A stretch of DNA of 52,878 nt from Lentilactobacillus kisonensis DSM 19906 = JCM 15041 (GTDB lineage Bacteria > Bacillota > Bacilli > Lactobacillales > Lactobacillaceae). The stretch lies in contig NZ_AZEB01000021.1 in assembly GCF_001434135.1 (NCBI RefSeq), positions 561 to 53,438 on the forward strand. Direction: 5' to 3'. Each line of letters starts with the position of its first letter. Positions within the stretch are counted from its first letter, which is position 1. Of this stretch, positions 18,328-29,454 are shown piece after piece. The notes under the pieces were generated by a model that searched no databases, was not told the origin of the DNA, and saw nothing but the letters and a program-made list of their open reading frames with translations. Both the position numbers and the translations under genes were made by a program.

Positions 18328-19218
18328 TTAGTTTAAAATCCCGTTGTCATGGAAAGCGTTCGCCAAATTGACAAACTGGTCAATCGTTAATTGCTCGGAA
18401 CGATCACCTGGATCAATTTGAACATCAGCTAATACCTTGGTAATTGTTTCCTTAGCTGCATCCGTTTTACCAAAAAAACCTAACAAGTTATTCCACAACG
18501 TCTTTCGTTGATGCATAAAGCAACCACGCACGAAACCAGCAAACCTCTTTTCATCAAATGGCACGACTTCCTTAGCCAACTTGGGAGTTAACTTGATAAT
18601 TGCGGAATCGACCTTAGGCTGGGGAATAAACGCGGTTCTAGGAACAATGAAAGAAATTTCAACGTTATTCCTTTCTTGAACAATCACCGATAATGACCCA
18701 TAAGCTTTGGTACCTGGAACAGCAGTCAGCCGTTCAGCAACCTCCTTTTGCATCATCACAACGATCGCATCAAAAGCGAGGTCGCCTGCCAATAAGTTCA
18801 TCACAATCGGCGTCGTAATGTAATACGGTAAGTTAGCCACAACTTTTAAGGGATGTTTGCCCGTTAATTCAGTTTTAACCACTTGAGGTAAATTTGCCTT
18901 TAAGATATCTTGATTAATAATCTTGATATTGCTATAAGGTGCAAGAGTTTCTTGCAGCACCGGCAGCAAATTTTGGTCGATTTCAAACCCTAAAACACGA
19001 TGGGCCACCTTTGCCAATTGCTCAGTCAACCCACCAATTCCAGGGCCAATTTCGATAACATCATCGTCACCCGTAATTTCAGCCGCTTCAACAATGTTAC
19101 TTAAGACATTTAAATCCACTAAGAAGTTTTGACCTAAGCTTTTCTTAGCTGAGAGCCGGTAACGATTTAAGATTGCCTGAGTCCGTGCAGGGCTGGCAAT
19201 TGCTGGGTATTCAGTCAT
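18328..19218 (-). CDS. rsmA: 16S rRNA (A1518/A1519-N6)-dimethyltransferase
   Basis: RsmA (KsgA) dimethylates two adjacent adenines near the 3' end of 16S rRNA during late 30S assembly. The 296-residue protein has KKSLGQNFLVD, the SAM-binding motif VIEIGPGIGGLTEQLA, and catalytic motif IV NLPYYITTPI. The C-terminal helical domain ends with a typical PGDRSEQLTIDQFVNL. Its start overlaps the end of rnmV by eight bases, so the two are coupled. Confidence 0.97.
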   Translation of the reverse strand: MTEYPAIASPARTQAILNRYRLSAKKSLGQNFLVDLNVLSNIVEAAEITGDDDVIEIGPGIGGLTEQLAKVAHRVLGFEIDQNLLPVLQETLAPYSNIKIINQDILKANLPQVVKTELTGKHPLKVVANLPYYITTPIVMNLLAGDLAFDAIVVMMQKEVAERLTAVPGTKAYGSLSVIVQERNNVEISFIVPRTAFIPQPKVDSAIIKLTPKLAKEVVPFDEKRFAGFVRGCFMHQRKTLWNNLLGFFGKTDAAKETITKVLADVQIDPGDRSEQLTIDQFVNLANAFHDNGILN

Positions 19219-19777
19219 TTATATTATCTCCATCAATTTTGCTGATTGCATCAATAAACTGGTCGTGGGTAATGCCAAACATGCGTAAACGGTGTTGAAG
19301 CTGCTTCCCATTTACATAGCCAATGTGCAACAACTCCCCTAACTGTTTACGCCGTTCTTTGGCATCCGGGTTACCCATCAAGCCATGAACCATCAATTCT
19401 GTTTGCGAAATTAATTCTTCAGCGGAATCATCCTCTGTATAGACCTGACTTAGGGCTTGGCGAATGGACTCAACACTTGCATGTTCAACCCCTAGAGATC
19501 CCTCCGAACGATTAGGAACCCCCTGCTTCTTGGTAATGAATGCGTGCTTAGCATTAGGGACCTCAGCTGCAATCGTTTTTCGAATTTTTTCACCCGAAAA
19601 ATCTGGATCGGTAAAAACAATGACGCCCCTGGTCTTGGCCAGCTTTTTAATCAACATCAATGTCTCTTCTGGGATCGCTGAACCGCGTGTTTCAATTGTA
19701 TCAGCATCGACCGCCCGTTGAATTCGTTTGGTATCATCCTTACCCTCAACAACGATCACTTCTTTTATCTTTTTCAT
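19211..19777 (-). CDS. rnmV: Ribonuclease M5
   Basis: RNase M5 performs the final maturation of 5S rRNA in low-GC Gram-positives. The 188-residue protein carries an N-terminal TOPRIM domain: VIVVEGKDDTKRI with the catalytic Glu, and VIVFTDPDFSGEKIR with the DxD-type metal motif. A C-terminal helical region follows, with MGNPDAKERRKQLGELLHIG. The start overlaps the tatD stop (ATGA). 5S rRNA, its substrate, is encoded at the right end of this window. Confidence 0.95.
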   Translation of the reverse strand: MKKIKEVIVVEGKDDTKRIQRAVDADTIETRGSAIPEETLMLIKKLAKTRGVIVFTDPDFSGEKIRKTIAAEVPNAKHAFITKKQGVPNRSEGSLGVEHASVESIRQALSQVYTEDDSAEELISQTELMVHGLMGNPDAKERRKQLGELLHIGYVNGKQLQHRLRMFGITHDQFIDAISKIDGDNIND

Positions 19778-20550
19778 TTATCCTCAATTCTAAATAAACG
19801 CAATGTATTTTCATAAGTATGCTTGGCAATGATGTCTGGATTAACATCGCAAAACCGAGCGATTGCTTCCACCGTGTACAACGTGTTGGCTGGCTCATTT
19901 TGCTTGCCACGCAACGGTTCAGGAGCGAGATATGGGGCATCGGTCTCTACTAGCATCCGATCAAACGGTGTGTTTCTCACCGCCTCATGGACCTCTCGTG
20001 TTTTCTTAAAGCTGGCAACCCCGCTGTATGACACGGACATCCCCAAATCAAGAAACTTTTTTAACCATTCGGTGTCACCGTTAAAACTGTGCATCACGCC
20101 TCGAATGTCTGAAATACCCATCTCTTTTAGAATGTCATAGGTGTCTTCAAAAGCATCCCGGTTATGAACCGAAATTGGCAAGTGCAATTGCTTGGCAATG
20201 TCAATCTGGCGTCTGAAAACTTCTTTTTGAATATGTCTTGGAGAAGTCGTCTGGTGATAATCTAAGCCAATCTCACCAACCGCTACTACCGAAGGGCTTT
20301 GAAGCTGTTCAATTAGTAAGTCCTCTTGTGCCTGATGATAGTAGATTGAGTCCTCTGGATGCCAGCCAATAATCGAATACATATCTGGATATTTAGCGGC
20401 CAACTCCAGCGAGCGATCGTTAAGTATCTGATTAGACCCAACGTTCGCAATTTTAACAACGCCTAAGCTTTGGGCGTGCTTAAAATACTTGTCCGCATCA
20501 GGATACAACGACTCATCATTTAAATGTGTGTGGGAATCAAAAATTTTCAT
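19774..20550 (-). CDS. tatD: TatD family metal-dependent hydrolase
   Basis: TatD proteins are TIM-barrel metal hydrolases with DNase activity. The 258-residue protein shows FDSHTHLND (metal His pair), VGEIGLDYHQT (Glu), LPISVHNRDAFEDT (His), GVMHSFNGD (His) and LVETDAPYLAPEP (Asp). The ATG at 20550 has GAGG seven bases upstream. It is the gene called yabD in B. subtilis, between metS and rnmV there too. Confidence 0.95.
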   Translation of the reverse strand: MKIFDSHTHLNDESLYPDADKYFKHAQSLGVVKIANVGSNQILNDRSLELAAKYPDMYSIIGWHPEDSIYYHQAQEDLLIEQLQSPSVVAVGEIGLDYHQTTSPRHIQKEVFRRQIDIAKQLHLPISVHNRDAFEDTYDILKEMGISDIRGVMHSFNGDTEWLKKFLDLGMSVSYSGVASFKKTREVHEAVRNTPFDRMLVETDAPYLAPEPLRGKQNEPANTLYTVEAIARFCDVNPDIIAKHTYENTLRLFRIEDK

Positions 20551-20623
20551 CAATTTACCTCAGTATCTTCACGAATAAAAACAGGCCGTTTTCAAGATTT
20601 CTGAAAGCCGGCCCATTCAATTT

Positions 20624-22687
<2,064 letters not shown>

Positions 22688-22807
22688 TTATAGTCAAGTA
22701 TAGCAAAAATCCGTGGTAATGGCGATGAAAAATCGTAACGGATAGAAACAACCGAATAATTAAAAGGGATTATCATCCCCACTAACCACAATAATGTTTA
22801 CTGCCCA

Positions 22808-23653
22808 CTAAAATAAATCCATTTGTAACGGTGATAACCCATCAAATGAAATGCCAAGCAACTTTTGTAACTGAAGGGCATTATCAGCGGCGTCACCACC
22901 AGAGTTATTGTTAAAAATCACACAAACCTCTTTCGTCTTCTCTTGAAGCGCCAGAATTGTTTTAGCAAATTCTTGGAGTTCGGCTTGAGAATAACGATAC
23001 AGGGTTCGCTGACTGCGCCAATCCTTGGAATGCTCAGACCAGCCCTTTACGTTTCGACCGTGAAATCGAAGAAGATAGAGATCTTCATTGGTAACAACTG
23101 GCTCAAAGGGGACCCCCATATTGGTGGTGTGTGGTTCATCCACCCCCACCAGGCTAAAACCAAGTTCATGTAAGTAACCAGCAACGTCATTCGTAATCTC
23201 CTTGCCATACCAACTTGGATTACGAAATTCAACCGCGATCGGATACCCTGCCATGAGGGTATGGATCCGGCGAAGATATTCAATCGTGGCAACTTGGCGA
23301 GAGAAATAAGGCGGAAACTGAAATAAGATACTTTTCAACTGATGAGTCGCCATCAAGGGTGCAATTGCCCGTTTATAATTATTAAATTCAACCAGCCGCT
23401 GCTGATTATCGACCGGATCTTCACTCCCCTGATCGTGCATCGTCATCACCCGGTTGGCTTTTAAAATGAATTGAAAGTTATTAGGTACTTGCTGTTGCCA
23501 GTGCGTAATCACTTCAACCTTTGGAATCGCATAAAAGGGCGTGTCTAACTCAACCACCGGAAAATGCGCGCTATATTCAGTTAGTCTCACCTTACGTTTT
23601 TCATGAATCAATGATGGATGTTCCGAAAAAGTGGTCAACCCAATTGTGATCAA
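22808..23653 (-). CDS. DUF72 family protein
   Basis: A 281-residue TIM-barrel-like protein of the DUF72 (YecE/YunF) family, which has no firmly established reaction. Family signatures are present: FPVVELDTPFYAIP, FILKANRVMTMHD, LFQFPPYF, YPIAVEFRNPSWY, YLLRFHGRNVKGW and CVIFNNNSGGDAADNALQL. AGGAGGGG precedes the start. It stands alone between metG and the sirtuin gene, with hairpin repeat copy 4 beginning 23 bases upstream of its start. Confidence 0.9.
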   Translation of the reverse strand: MITIGLTTFSEHPSLIHEKRKVRLTEYSAHFPVVELDTPFYAIPKVEVITHWQQQVPNNFQFILKANRVMTMHDQGSEDPVDNQQRLVEFNNYKRAIAPLMATHQLKSILFQFPPYFSRQVATIEYLRRIHTLMAGYPIAVEFRNPSWYGKEITNDVAGYLHELGFSLVGVDEPHTTNMGVPFEPVVTNEDLYLLRFHGRNVKGWSEHSKDWRSQRTLYRYSQAELQEFAKTILALQEKTKEVCVIFNNNSGGDAADNALQLQKLLGISFDGLSPLQMDLF

Positions 23654-23676
23654 TATTTCGCCCCTCCTTTAATAAT

Positions 23677-23800
23677 AGTGAGCGGAGCAAAGCGGTTAGA
23701 AACTGGAACATAAGTCTCCTCTGACAGAAATCCCTGGTTTTGGGGGATTTTTGTCAGAGGTGCTTATGTGGAAGTTTCTACATTTGCGCAGCTGTCCTAA
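23677..23800 (+). repeat. Hairpin repeat element, copy 4
   Basis: AGTGAGCGGAGCAAAGCGG..GCTGTCCTAA ends. Inner stem CTCTGACAGAAATCC pairs with GGATTTTTGTCAGAG. The right outer arm is slightly decayed (TTCTACATTTGC instead of TTCTGCTTTGC). The sirtuin stop codon lies four bases beyond its end. Confidence 0.9.
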
Positions 23801-23804
23801 TCAC

Positions 23805-24521
23805 TCACGCATTCACTTTCAAATCTTTGAAGAAGTCAACGGCATTTTCCTTAATCATGGTGAATGGAAACGCAAAGCTTAACGGTTCTTCATTGATTGC
23901 CAATACCTTAGCGGCGGCTGATCGATAATCAATCAGTCCAGCAAACGGATAGACCCGCATGGAAGTCCCCACGATAACGATTAAATCAGCGTTAGACACT
24001 GCATTGACACTCTTAGAGATGGCACTTTCATTTAGGCCTTCCCCATATAAAACAATATCGGGTCGCAGGACGCCGCCACAATTTCGGTGATACATGCTGG
24101 TTAAATAGTCTTTATAATCAACCTTTTTCCGGCATTTTTGGCAGTATACGTTATACAAATTACCATGAAATTCCACTAAATTCCGAGTGTCAGCTTTGCG
24201 GTAAAGACTATCAATGTTCTGGGTGACCACCACCGCATCTTTTTGCTGTGTGAATTCAGCTTGCTTTTCATGGATAACATTCGGCTTAGCATCCGGGTAG
24301 TACATATTTTTCTTTTCGTATTGATAAAATACCTTGGGCTCATCACGTAAACAATCAGCGCTCAAATAATATTCGGCTGGACGGTTGGATTTATCATTGG
24401 TATATAAACCACCCTTAGAACGATAATCTGGGATGCCAGAAGCGGTCGAAACCCCAGCGCCAGTTAGAAACACAATCTTCTTTGCCTGATCAAATTCAGT
24501 TTGAATTTCCTTATCAATCAT
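23805..24521 (-). CDS. NAD-dependent protein deacylase (SIR2 family)
   Basis: Sirtuins remove acyl groups from lysines using NAD. The 238-residue protein has the NAD-binding GAGVSTASGIPDYRS, the TQNIDSLY motif, and the catalytic His119 in VEFHGNLY. The zinc module has a normal CQKC (127/130), but the second pair reads HRNC (145/148), so one cysteine is His. IVGTSMRVYPFAG closes the fold. It resembles class U/M bacterial sirtuins. It is flanked on both sides by hairpin repeats and seems monocistronic. Confidence 0.92.
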   Translation of the reverse strand: MIDKEIQTEFDQAKKIVFLTGAGVSTASGIPDYRSKGGLYTNDKSNRPAEYYLSADCLRDEPKVFYQYEKKNMYYPDAKPNVIHEKQAEFTQQKDAVVVTQNIDSLYRKADTRNLVEFHGNLYNVYCQKCRKKVDYKDYLTSMYHRNCGGVLRPDIVLYGEGLNESAISKSVNAVSNADLIVIVGTSMRVYPFAGLIDYRSAAAKVLAINEEPLSFAFPFTMIKENAVDFFKDLKVNA

Positions 24522-24541
24522 TGTATTCCTCCTAAAAAATA

Positions 24542-24660
24542 AGTGAGCAAAGCAAAGTGATTAGAAGCTGGAGCCTAAGTCTTCTTGACTAGGAATCCCG
24601 GTTTTGGATTTCTGTCGAGATGGCTTAGGTGCAAGCTTCTGCTTTGCGTAGCTGTCCTAA
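24542..24660 (+). repeat. Hairpin repeat element, copy 5 (tandem with copy 6)
   Basis: Ends AGTGAGCAAAGCAAAG..CTTTGCGTAGCTGTCCTAA. Middle stem GCTGGAGCCTAAG / CTTAGGTGCAAGC. Inner stem CTTGACTAGGAATCC / GGATTTCTGTCGAGA is imperfect. Confidence 0.88.
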
Positions 24661-24665
24661 AATAA

Positions 24666-24784
24666 AGTGAGCGGATCCAGGCGGTTAGAAGTCGGAGTGT
24701 AAGTCTCCTCTAACGGAAATCCCCGGTTTTGGGATTTTTGTTAGAGGTGCTTACGCGCAGACTTCTGCCTGGAGAAGCTGTCCT
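24666..24784 (+). repeat. Hairpin repeat element, copy 6
   Basis: AGTGAGCGGATCCAGGCGG with right arm TTCTGCCTGGAGAAGCTGTCCT. The outer arm CCAGGC/GCCTGG differs from the usual GCAAAGC/GCTTTGC but still pairs. Inner stem CTCTAACGGAAATCC / GGATTTTTGTTAGAG. It ends 11 bases after the stop of the next minus-strand gene. Confidence 0.9.
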
Positions 24785-24795
24785 TTAACCCCTCA

Positions 24796-25767
24796 CTACT
24801 TTCTAATAATGTAAGGCATCTTCAAGTCATCAAACAATTGCTTAACAGTTTTCCCATAAACGTCCTTGAAAAATTCTGGGTTATCCTGATCACCCTTCGG
24901 ATTAGCAATCACAAATGAATTCTGGTCATCCACCCGGTTAAAGCCAACATAGGCCTTGGTATTACTGTTAATCTCAACTAATTCAGAGTGATAAACTTCA
25001 AACAATTGCTTAACTTCCAATCCTAACTGCCGTTCAGAAAGAACACTGGTCAGGGTGGTAAATTCTGTATTGTGAAGCGCAGGTAACTCCCAATCTTTCA
25101 ACTGCTCATCGAACGCCTTGAATAATTTCACAACGTTTCGTCTCAGGCTAAATGGTGAATCAGTCGGCTTATCGGTAATAATTGCGTACAATTTCTCAGC
25201 TGCAGCGTAGGAAACCGGGAAATCCTTCTTTAACTTATCGGCAACCGTTGCCAACTTGTCGCCGTAAAAGACCATCGCATCCAATAGCGTTGTTAATCGT
25301 AGCATCATTTCGTCATCTAATGGATCTGGTTCCGGCTTAATTGTTGCGTAAATCCCCTTGAGATACATTTGTTCAATTTCGTCGTTAATCAACCCATGCT
25401 TGCGTTGCTCAGAAACCACCACAAAGTGTGAAACGATATCGTATAATTCAGTTCCCATCATTTTAAGCTGATCATCCAGCTTATCGTCACCCGTTGTGAG
25501 TGAATAAAAGACCTGTGGAAATCCGCGTAGAACCATCAAGAGATGTAAGAGTTCATGGGAAGCCGTGTAGTTGGGGGCACTTAAATCAGCAATCTGAATA
25601 ATGACGTTTTTGCCATCCTGAACTGCTTGTGCCTGATCATGACGCACGTAACCTGATTGAAGCTTCCCAATGAAAGTAACGGTAATCGTCCCCGGGAAAA
25701 GCTGGTTAACCGCGTTGATAAGGTCTTGAACCTGGTCGTTTAATTCGATATTAATACTATTATCCAT
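24796..25767 (-). CDS. Putative zincin, 'IpaB/EvcA family' protein
   Basis: A 323-residue protein of a family often labelled IpaB/EvcA in lactobacilli; no function is established. The distinctive feature is NYTASHELLHLLMVLRGFP, where His71-Glu72-x-x-His75 forms a HExxH-type zinc motif on a helix. Acidic and helical regions follow, with no signal peptide or membrane segment, so it is probably cytoplasmic. A downstream third ligand could be Glu or Asp in the TELYDIVSHFVV segment, but this is a guess. It starts two bases after the mvaA stop and is probably cotranscribed. Hairpin repeats 6 and 5 follow its 3' end. Confidence 0.75.
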   Translation of the reverse strand: MDNSINIELNDQVQDLINAVNQLFPGTITVTFIGKLQSGYVRHDQAQAVQDGKNVIIQIADLSAPNYTASHELLHLLMVLRGFPQVFYSLTTGDDKLDDQLKMMGTELYDIVSHFVVVSEQRKHGLINDEIEQMYLKGIYATIKPEPDPLDDEMMLRLTTLLDAMVFYGDKLATVADKLKKDFPVSYAAAEKLYAIITDKPTDSPFSLRRNVVKLFKAFDEQLKDWELPALHNTEFTTLTSVLSERQLGLEVKQLFEVYHSELVEINSNTKAYVGFNRVDDQNSFVIANPKGDQDNPEFFKDVYGKTVKQLFDDLKMPYIIRK

Positions 25768-25769
25768 TG

Positions 25770-27014
25770 TTATCTCCTTAGCTGTTCTAAAATTTGTTTG
25801 ACGGCTTGAGAACTGGGATGGTCTAATTTCCGTAGCGCAGTAACAACCGCCGCGACTTCTTCACTCGTCGCTCCGTTTGCCATTGCCAGCGATTTAAGTT
25901 GAAGATTCATATGCCCTTTTTGAATGCCATCGGTCACCAACGCTTTAAGCGCAGCCAAATTCTGAGCTAGCCCCACGGCAGCAATGATTTGCATTTCCTC
26001 AGTCACATTATAAACCCCAGCAATTTTCTGATTAATTTTTGCTAGTGGCAGAACCTTAGTTGCCCCACCAACATAACCAATTGGAATTGGGACCGTCATT
26101 TTACCACGAAGACCGGCTGGTGTTACCTGCCACTGACTAAGGCCCCGATACTGGCCATCCCTTGAAGCAAACGACTGAGCGGCACTTTCAATTGCCCGCC
26201 AATCGTTGCCAAAGGCAATAGCGGCTGCATCAATTCCATTCATAATGCCTTTGTTATGAGTGGCTGCACGATAGATATCAATTTGGGCAACATGACTTGC
26301 ATCAGCAATTCGCTGAGCAACCACCTCACCTGAAAGAAACTGATTCTTTAATTTATCAAAGGGAACAATCCCACTAACAGCCACAATACTCTGGTCAGCA
26401 TAGTTTGATAGGATCGCCATTGTAATGACAACCCCCAACTTCTGCTGCAACCAGGCTGCAACGGTCTCTAACATTGTATTGATCATATTAGCACCCATTG
26501 CTTCCCCGGTATCAACAGCTAAGTCAACGGATGCAAAGGTCTCGTCAAGCTTCCGAACACCAAGTTTTTGGGCACCCCGACCATATAGTAAGACCCGAGG
26601 ATGACTGTCGTTAGCAATTTTGAAAATAGTGGCTTCGTTATCGTTTACAAAACGTTTTAGTTGGTCAACTTCAGCGCCTTTAACGATAATCTGACCCCCT
26701 ACCAATCGATCGGAAACAACGGCATGGATTCCGTCCCCCGCGGCCAGTAACTTACTACCGTTGCTGGCCGCGGCAATTACCGAAGGCTCTTCGACAACCA
26801 TTGGAACTAAGTGCGATCGGCCGTTAACTTTGAGGTTCGTCACAACCCCCTCTGGTAGTGGGTAATCCGTTAAAAAGTTTTCAATCAGATTATTTGAAAC
26901 GTCAGAGTTATCAGCAAATAACCGTTGACGTTCTTCATCAGACAAGTCACGGTCGCTTGCGATCATCTCCAGTCGTTCATGGTAAGGTTTCTTATAAAAT
27001 TGATCCCATTTCAT
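25770..27014 (-). CDS. mvaA: Hydroxymethylglutaryl-CoA reductase, class II
   Basis: HMG-CoA reductase produces mevalonate for isoprenoid synthesis. The protein of about 414 residues has the class II pattern: ENFLTDYPLPEGVVTNLKVN, EEPSVIAAASNGSKL (catalytic Glu), DTGEAMGANMIN, NKGIMNGIDAAAIAFGNDWR (Lys and Asn), and the C-terminal LKSLAMANGA region that carries the catalytic His in relatives (MNLQLKS is seen here). I start at ATG 27014, nine bases after GGTGAT; ATGs at 27020 and 27023 are alternatives. It is the only mevalonate gene in the window. Confidence 0.93.
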   Translation of the reverse strand: MKWDQFYKKPYHERLEMIASDRDLSDEERQRLFADNSDVSNNLIENFLTDYPLPEGVVTNLKVNGRSHLVPMVVEEPSVIAAASNGSKLLAAGDGIHAVVSDRLVGGQIIVKGAEVDQLKRFVNDNEATIFKIANDSHPRVLLYGRGAQKLGVRKLDETFASVDLAVDTGEAMGANMINTMLETVAAWLQQKLGVVITMAILSNYADQSIVAVSGIVPFDKLKNQFLSGEVVAQRIADASHVAQIDIYRAATHNKGIMNGIDAAAIAFGNDWRAIESAAQSFASRDGQYRGLSQWQVTPAGLRGKMTVPIPIGYVGGATKVLPLAKINQKIAGVYNVTEEMQIIAAVGLAQNLAALKALVTDGIQKGHMNLQLKSLAMANGATSEEVAAVVTALRKLDHPSSQAVKQILEQLRR

Positions 27015-27046
27015 CTTCATCATATCACCATCATTAAAAAAGGCAC

Positions 27047-27086
27047 AAAAAGCTGGTCAAGAAAGAACCTTGATGCCAGCCTTTTA
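27047..27086 (-). terminator. ppx/gppA terminator
   Basis: On the minus strand GGCTGGCATCAAGG, loop, CTTGACCAGC, TTTTTGT, overlapping the ppx stop codon. It separates ppx from mvaA. Confidence 0.75.
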
Positions 27087-28025
27087 ATTAGTTGCTTGTC
27101 CATGATACTTTTTATCAACGTATTCCGTAATAATACCTTCTCGAACACCACTTTCTGAAAACAAAACCTTTTTGGCATCGACCTTATCCATCAGGACAAT
27201 TAGTGGTAACAGCCCACCGACAATAATATCCGCGCGGTCAGTTTCTAATCCTTGAATTTGGCGACGTTGATTAACGTTTCCCCGTAAAAGATTTAAGTAG
27301 GTTCGATTGACCTGTTCATAAGTTAAATGATATCCGTGGATCGCATCAATTCTCATCATATGCTGCCGCTTACGGTTAATCCGTGCCAAGGTTCGATTAG
27401 CACCACCGAGTAAGACAAGCGGTTGATGATAGGAGCGGCTTAACCATTTAATTTTTGCGTAGAGCTTACGAATACTAAACTGGGCGTTAAATAAATTTGC
27501 TCCAGAAATTGTGTCGTCTAAGTGGTAATGTTCAGTCAGATTGACCGCACCAATTGGGATACTCGTGAGGTTCTTACTTTCTCCATGGCTAACGCGGACC
27601 AATTCACAACTTGCCCCACCAATATCTAAGATCAAACAGTTTTTTACCCCGAGTCGGTTGATAACCCCGAGATAATCGTAATAAGCTTCTTGAGTTCCTG
27701 AAAGAACTTCCAGCTGAATGCCAATTCGTTCCTTAACTTCTTGCAAAAATTCAGCTTGATTTTTTGCCTGTCGGACCGCTGCCGTTGCGATTCCGATAAC
27801 TTGCTTGGCACCATACTTGACGTATATCCGTTTGAAATCAGCTAATGATTTAATCGTTCGCTCCATGGCAGGAGGTTGGAGAATTTTTGCCTTCCCCATT
27901 CCTTCTGACAAACGACTATCACTTTTAACCCGCTTGATTTCTCGGTAAGAACCGTCATCGGCAATCTGATTGATCGCCATCCTGACGGAATTGGAACCAA
28001 TATCCAAAATGACAAGGTTTTCCAT
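27084..28025 (-). CDS. Ppx/GppA family exopolyphosphatase
   Basis: An ASKHA-fold phosphatase acting on polyphosphate or pppGpp. The 313-residue protein has the phosphate 1 motif VILDIGSNSVRMAI, the phosphate 2 motif CLILDIGGASCELVRV, and GLETDRADIIVGGLLPL near the C-terminus. It is the short form without the C-terminal HD domain. The ATG at 28025 has AAAGGGTGG just upstream; a GTG nine bases earlier is less likely. It lies 23 bases after trpS on the same strand. Whether it uses polyphosphate or pppGpp cannot be told from sequence. Confidence 0.9.
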   Translation of the reverse strand: MENLVILDIGSNSVRMAINQIADDGSYREIKRVKSDSRLSEGMGKAKILQPPAMERTIKSLADFKRIYVKYGAKQVIGIATAAVRQAKNQAEFLQEVKERIGIQLEVLSGTQEAYYDYLGVINRLGVKNCLILDIGGASCELVRVSHGESKNLTSIPIGAVNLTEHYHLDDTISGANLFNAQFSIRKLYAKIKWLSRSYHQPLVLLGGANRTLARINRKRQHMMRIDAIHGYHLTYEQVNRTYLNLLRGNVNQRRQIQGLETDRADIIVGGLLPLIVLMDKVDAKKVLFSESGVREGIITEYVDKKYHGQATN

Positions 28026-28048
28026 TTCGGCCACCCTTTCTGGATATC

Positions 28049-29065
28049 TTAATTAAAATAATTGATTCCAATAGCATCACGAACTTCTTTAAGTGTTTGG
28101 CTGGCAACTTCATTAGCATGCTCGCTGCCCTTTTTGAGAATATCATAAACGCCAGCTTCATCTTCGGCATACCGATTTCGACGTTCACGAATGGGTTTTA
28201 GTTCAGCCTGCAAAACGTCGTTTAGATAACGCTTAATTTTGACGTCACCCAGACCACCATGCTGATACTGTTCCTTTAAATCTGCCACCTTTTGCTTATC
28301 TGGGTCAAAAATATCCAAGTAAGTAAAGACAGTGTTGCCTTCAATTTGGCCCGGATCTTCAATATGAATATGGTTAGGGTCAGTATACATCGACATAACT
28401 TTCTTTTGGATTGTATCTTCATCGTCCGCCAAATAAATCGCATTGCCAAGTGATTTGCTCATCTTCGCGTTGCCATCCAAACCAGGGATACGTCCCATCC
28501 CCTTTGGTGGGAAATAGCCTTCCGGTTCAACTAGAATGTCTTCCTTATAGATCGAATTAAATGAACGGACAATTTCTCTAGTCTGTTCAAGCATTGGTTC
28601 CTGATCATCACCAACGGGAACGGTGGTTGCCTTAAACGCCGTAATATCAGCCGCCTGACTAATCGGATACATTGCAAAGCCAACTGGAACACTTTGACCA
28701 AAATCCTTTTGCTTAATCTCGGTCTTAACGGTTGGATTCCGGTTGAGCCGTGAAACCGTCACTAGATTAGAATAATGTTGCGTTAATTCTGGGAGAGCTG
28801 GAATTTGTGATTGAACTAAAATTGTCGACTTTTGAGGATCAATCCCAACCGCTAGATAATCTAAAGCAACTTGAATCAAACTGTGACGAATTTTTTCAGG
28901 GTCCCGGGCATTATCAGTGAGTGCCTGCATATCCGCAATCATGATAAACGTTTCGTAATCACCAGAGTTTTGCAATTCCACCCGGTTCTTCAATGACCCA
29001 ACGTAATGACCAATATGTAACTTCCCGGTTGGTCGGTCCCCAGTTAAAATAATCTTTTTTTCCAA
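28049..29065 (-). CDS. trpS: Tryptophanyl-tRNA synthetase
   Basis: TrpS charges tRNA-Trp. The 338-residue class I enzyme has [18 protein letters not shown] (HIGH motif), [13 protein letters not shown] (KMSKS), and [13 protein letters not shown]. The TTG at 29065 is preferred because AGGA lies eight bases upstream; an ATG at 29074 directly abuts that sequence with no spacing. A T-box leader with terminator precedes it, so it is induced by uncharged tRNA-Trp. Confidence 0.96.
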   Translation of the reverse strand: MEKKIILTGDRPTGKLHIGHYVGSLKNRVELQNSGDYETFIMIADMQALTDNARDPEKIRHSLIQVALDYLAVGIDPQKSTILVQSQIPALPELTQHYSNLVTVSRLNRNPTVKTEIKQKDFGQSVPVGFAMYPISQAADITAFKATTVPVGDDQEPMLEQTREIVRSFNSIYKEDILVEPEGYFPPKGMGRIPGLDGNAKMSKSLGNAIYLADDEDTIQKKVMSMYTDPNHIHIEDPGQIEGNTVFTYLDIFDPDKQKVADLKEQYQHGGLGDVKIKRYLNDVLQAELKPIRERRNRYAEDEAGVYDILKKGSEHANEVASQTLKEVRDAIGINYFN

Positions 29066-29080
29066 AATACCCATCCTTTC

Positions 29081-29275
29081 AAAAAACGCCCTATTGCGTT
29101 AACAATAGGACGCTTAAACGTGGTACCACCTAAATTGCAGCCACAGTCTGGCCGCCTCTTTAAACGATACGGGAGTCACCCTTTTAATTTCCATTTTGAT
29201 TTGTCATGACTGCTCTCAGCGAACACAGGCTCTCTGTTTGTGACAAATCTACTTACTTGTTAATAACACGTTAAT
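29081..29275 (-). promoter_or_regulatory. T-box riboswitch upstream of trpS
   Basis: On the minus strand the T-box sequence AATTTAGGTGGTACCACG (29136-29119) is followed by a terminator, CGTCCTATTG TTAA CGCAATAGGGCG TTTTTT (29112-29081). Upstream, a stem I-like helix has TTTGTCA/TGACAAA arms enclosing AGAGAG and CTGAGAGCAG. A TGG triplet at 29193-29191 just 3' of that helix fits a Trp specifier. Stem I looks compact. Uncharged tRNA-Trp would stabilise the antiterminator. Confidence 0.88.
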
Positions 29276-29320
29276 TTTACTTATAAACGGGGAAAAAGTA
29301 AAGACTTCTTCCTGATATAA

Positions 29321-29446
29321 ATGATGTCATTGATTATTTGGATTAATATAGGGAAGCATATGTATTTCGAGTGGAATTTTATTCTGGGAAACTCATTTTT
29401 TATGACAGTATTATTAAAAAAACAAGAGAATCTTTGGGCAGCCTGA
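29321..29446 (+). other. Possible 41-aa small reading frame ahead of an orphan terminator
   Basis: An ATG at 29321 opens a 41-codon frame (MMSLIIWINIGKHMYFEW..ENLWAA) ending eight bases before a plus-strand terminator. The start of the peptide is hydrophobic. No convincing ribosome binding site is visible, so coding is doubtful; the terminator may instead end a small RNA. Apart from this and decayed repeat fragments, the 29281-29700 stretch shows nothing recognisable. Confidence 0.2.
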
Positions 29447-29454
29447 GTTAGGAT

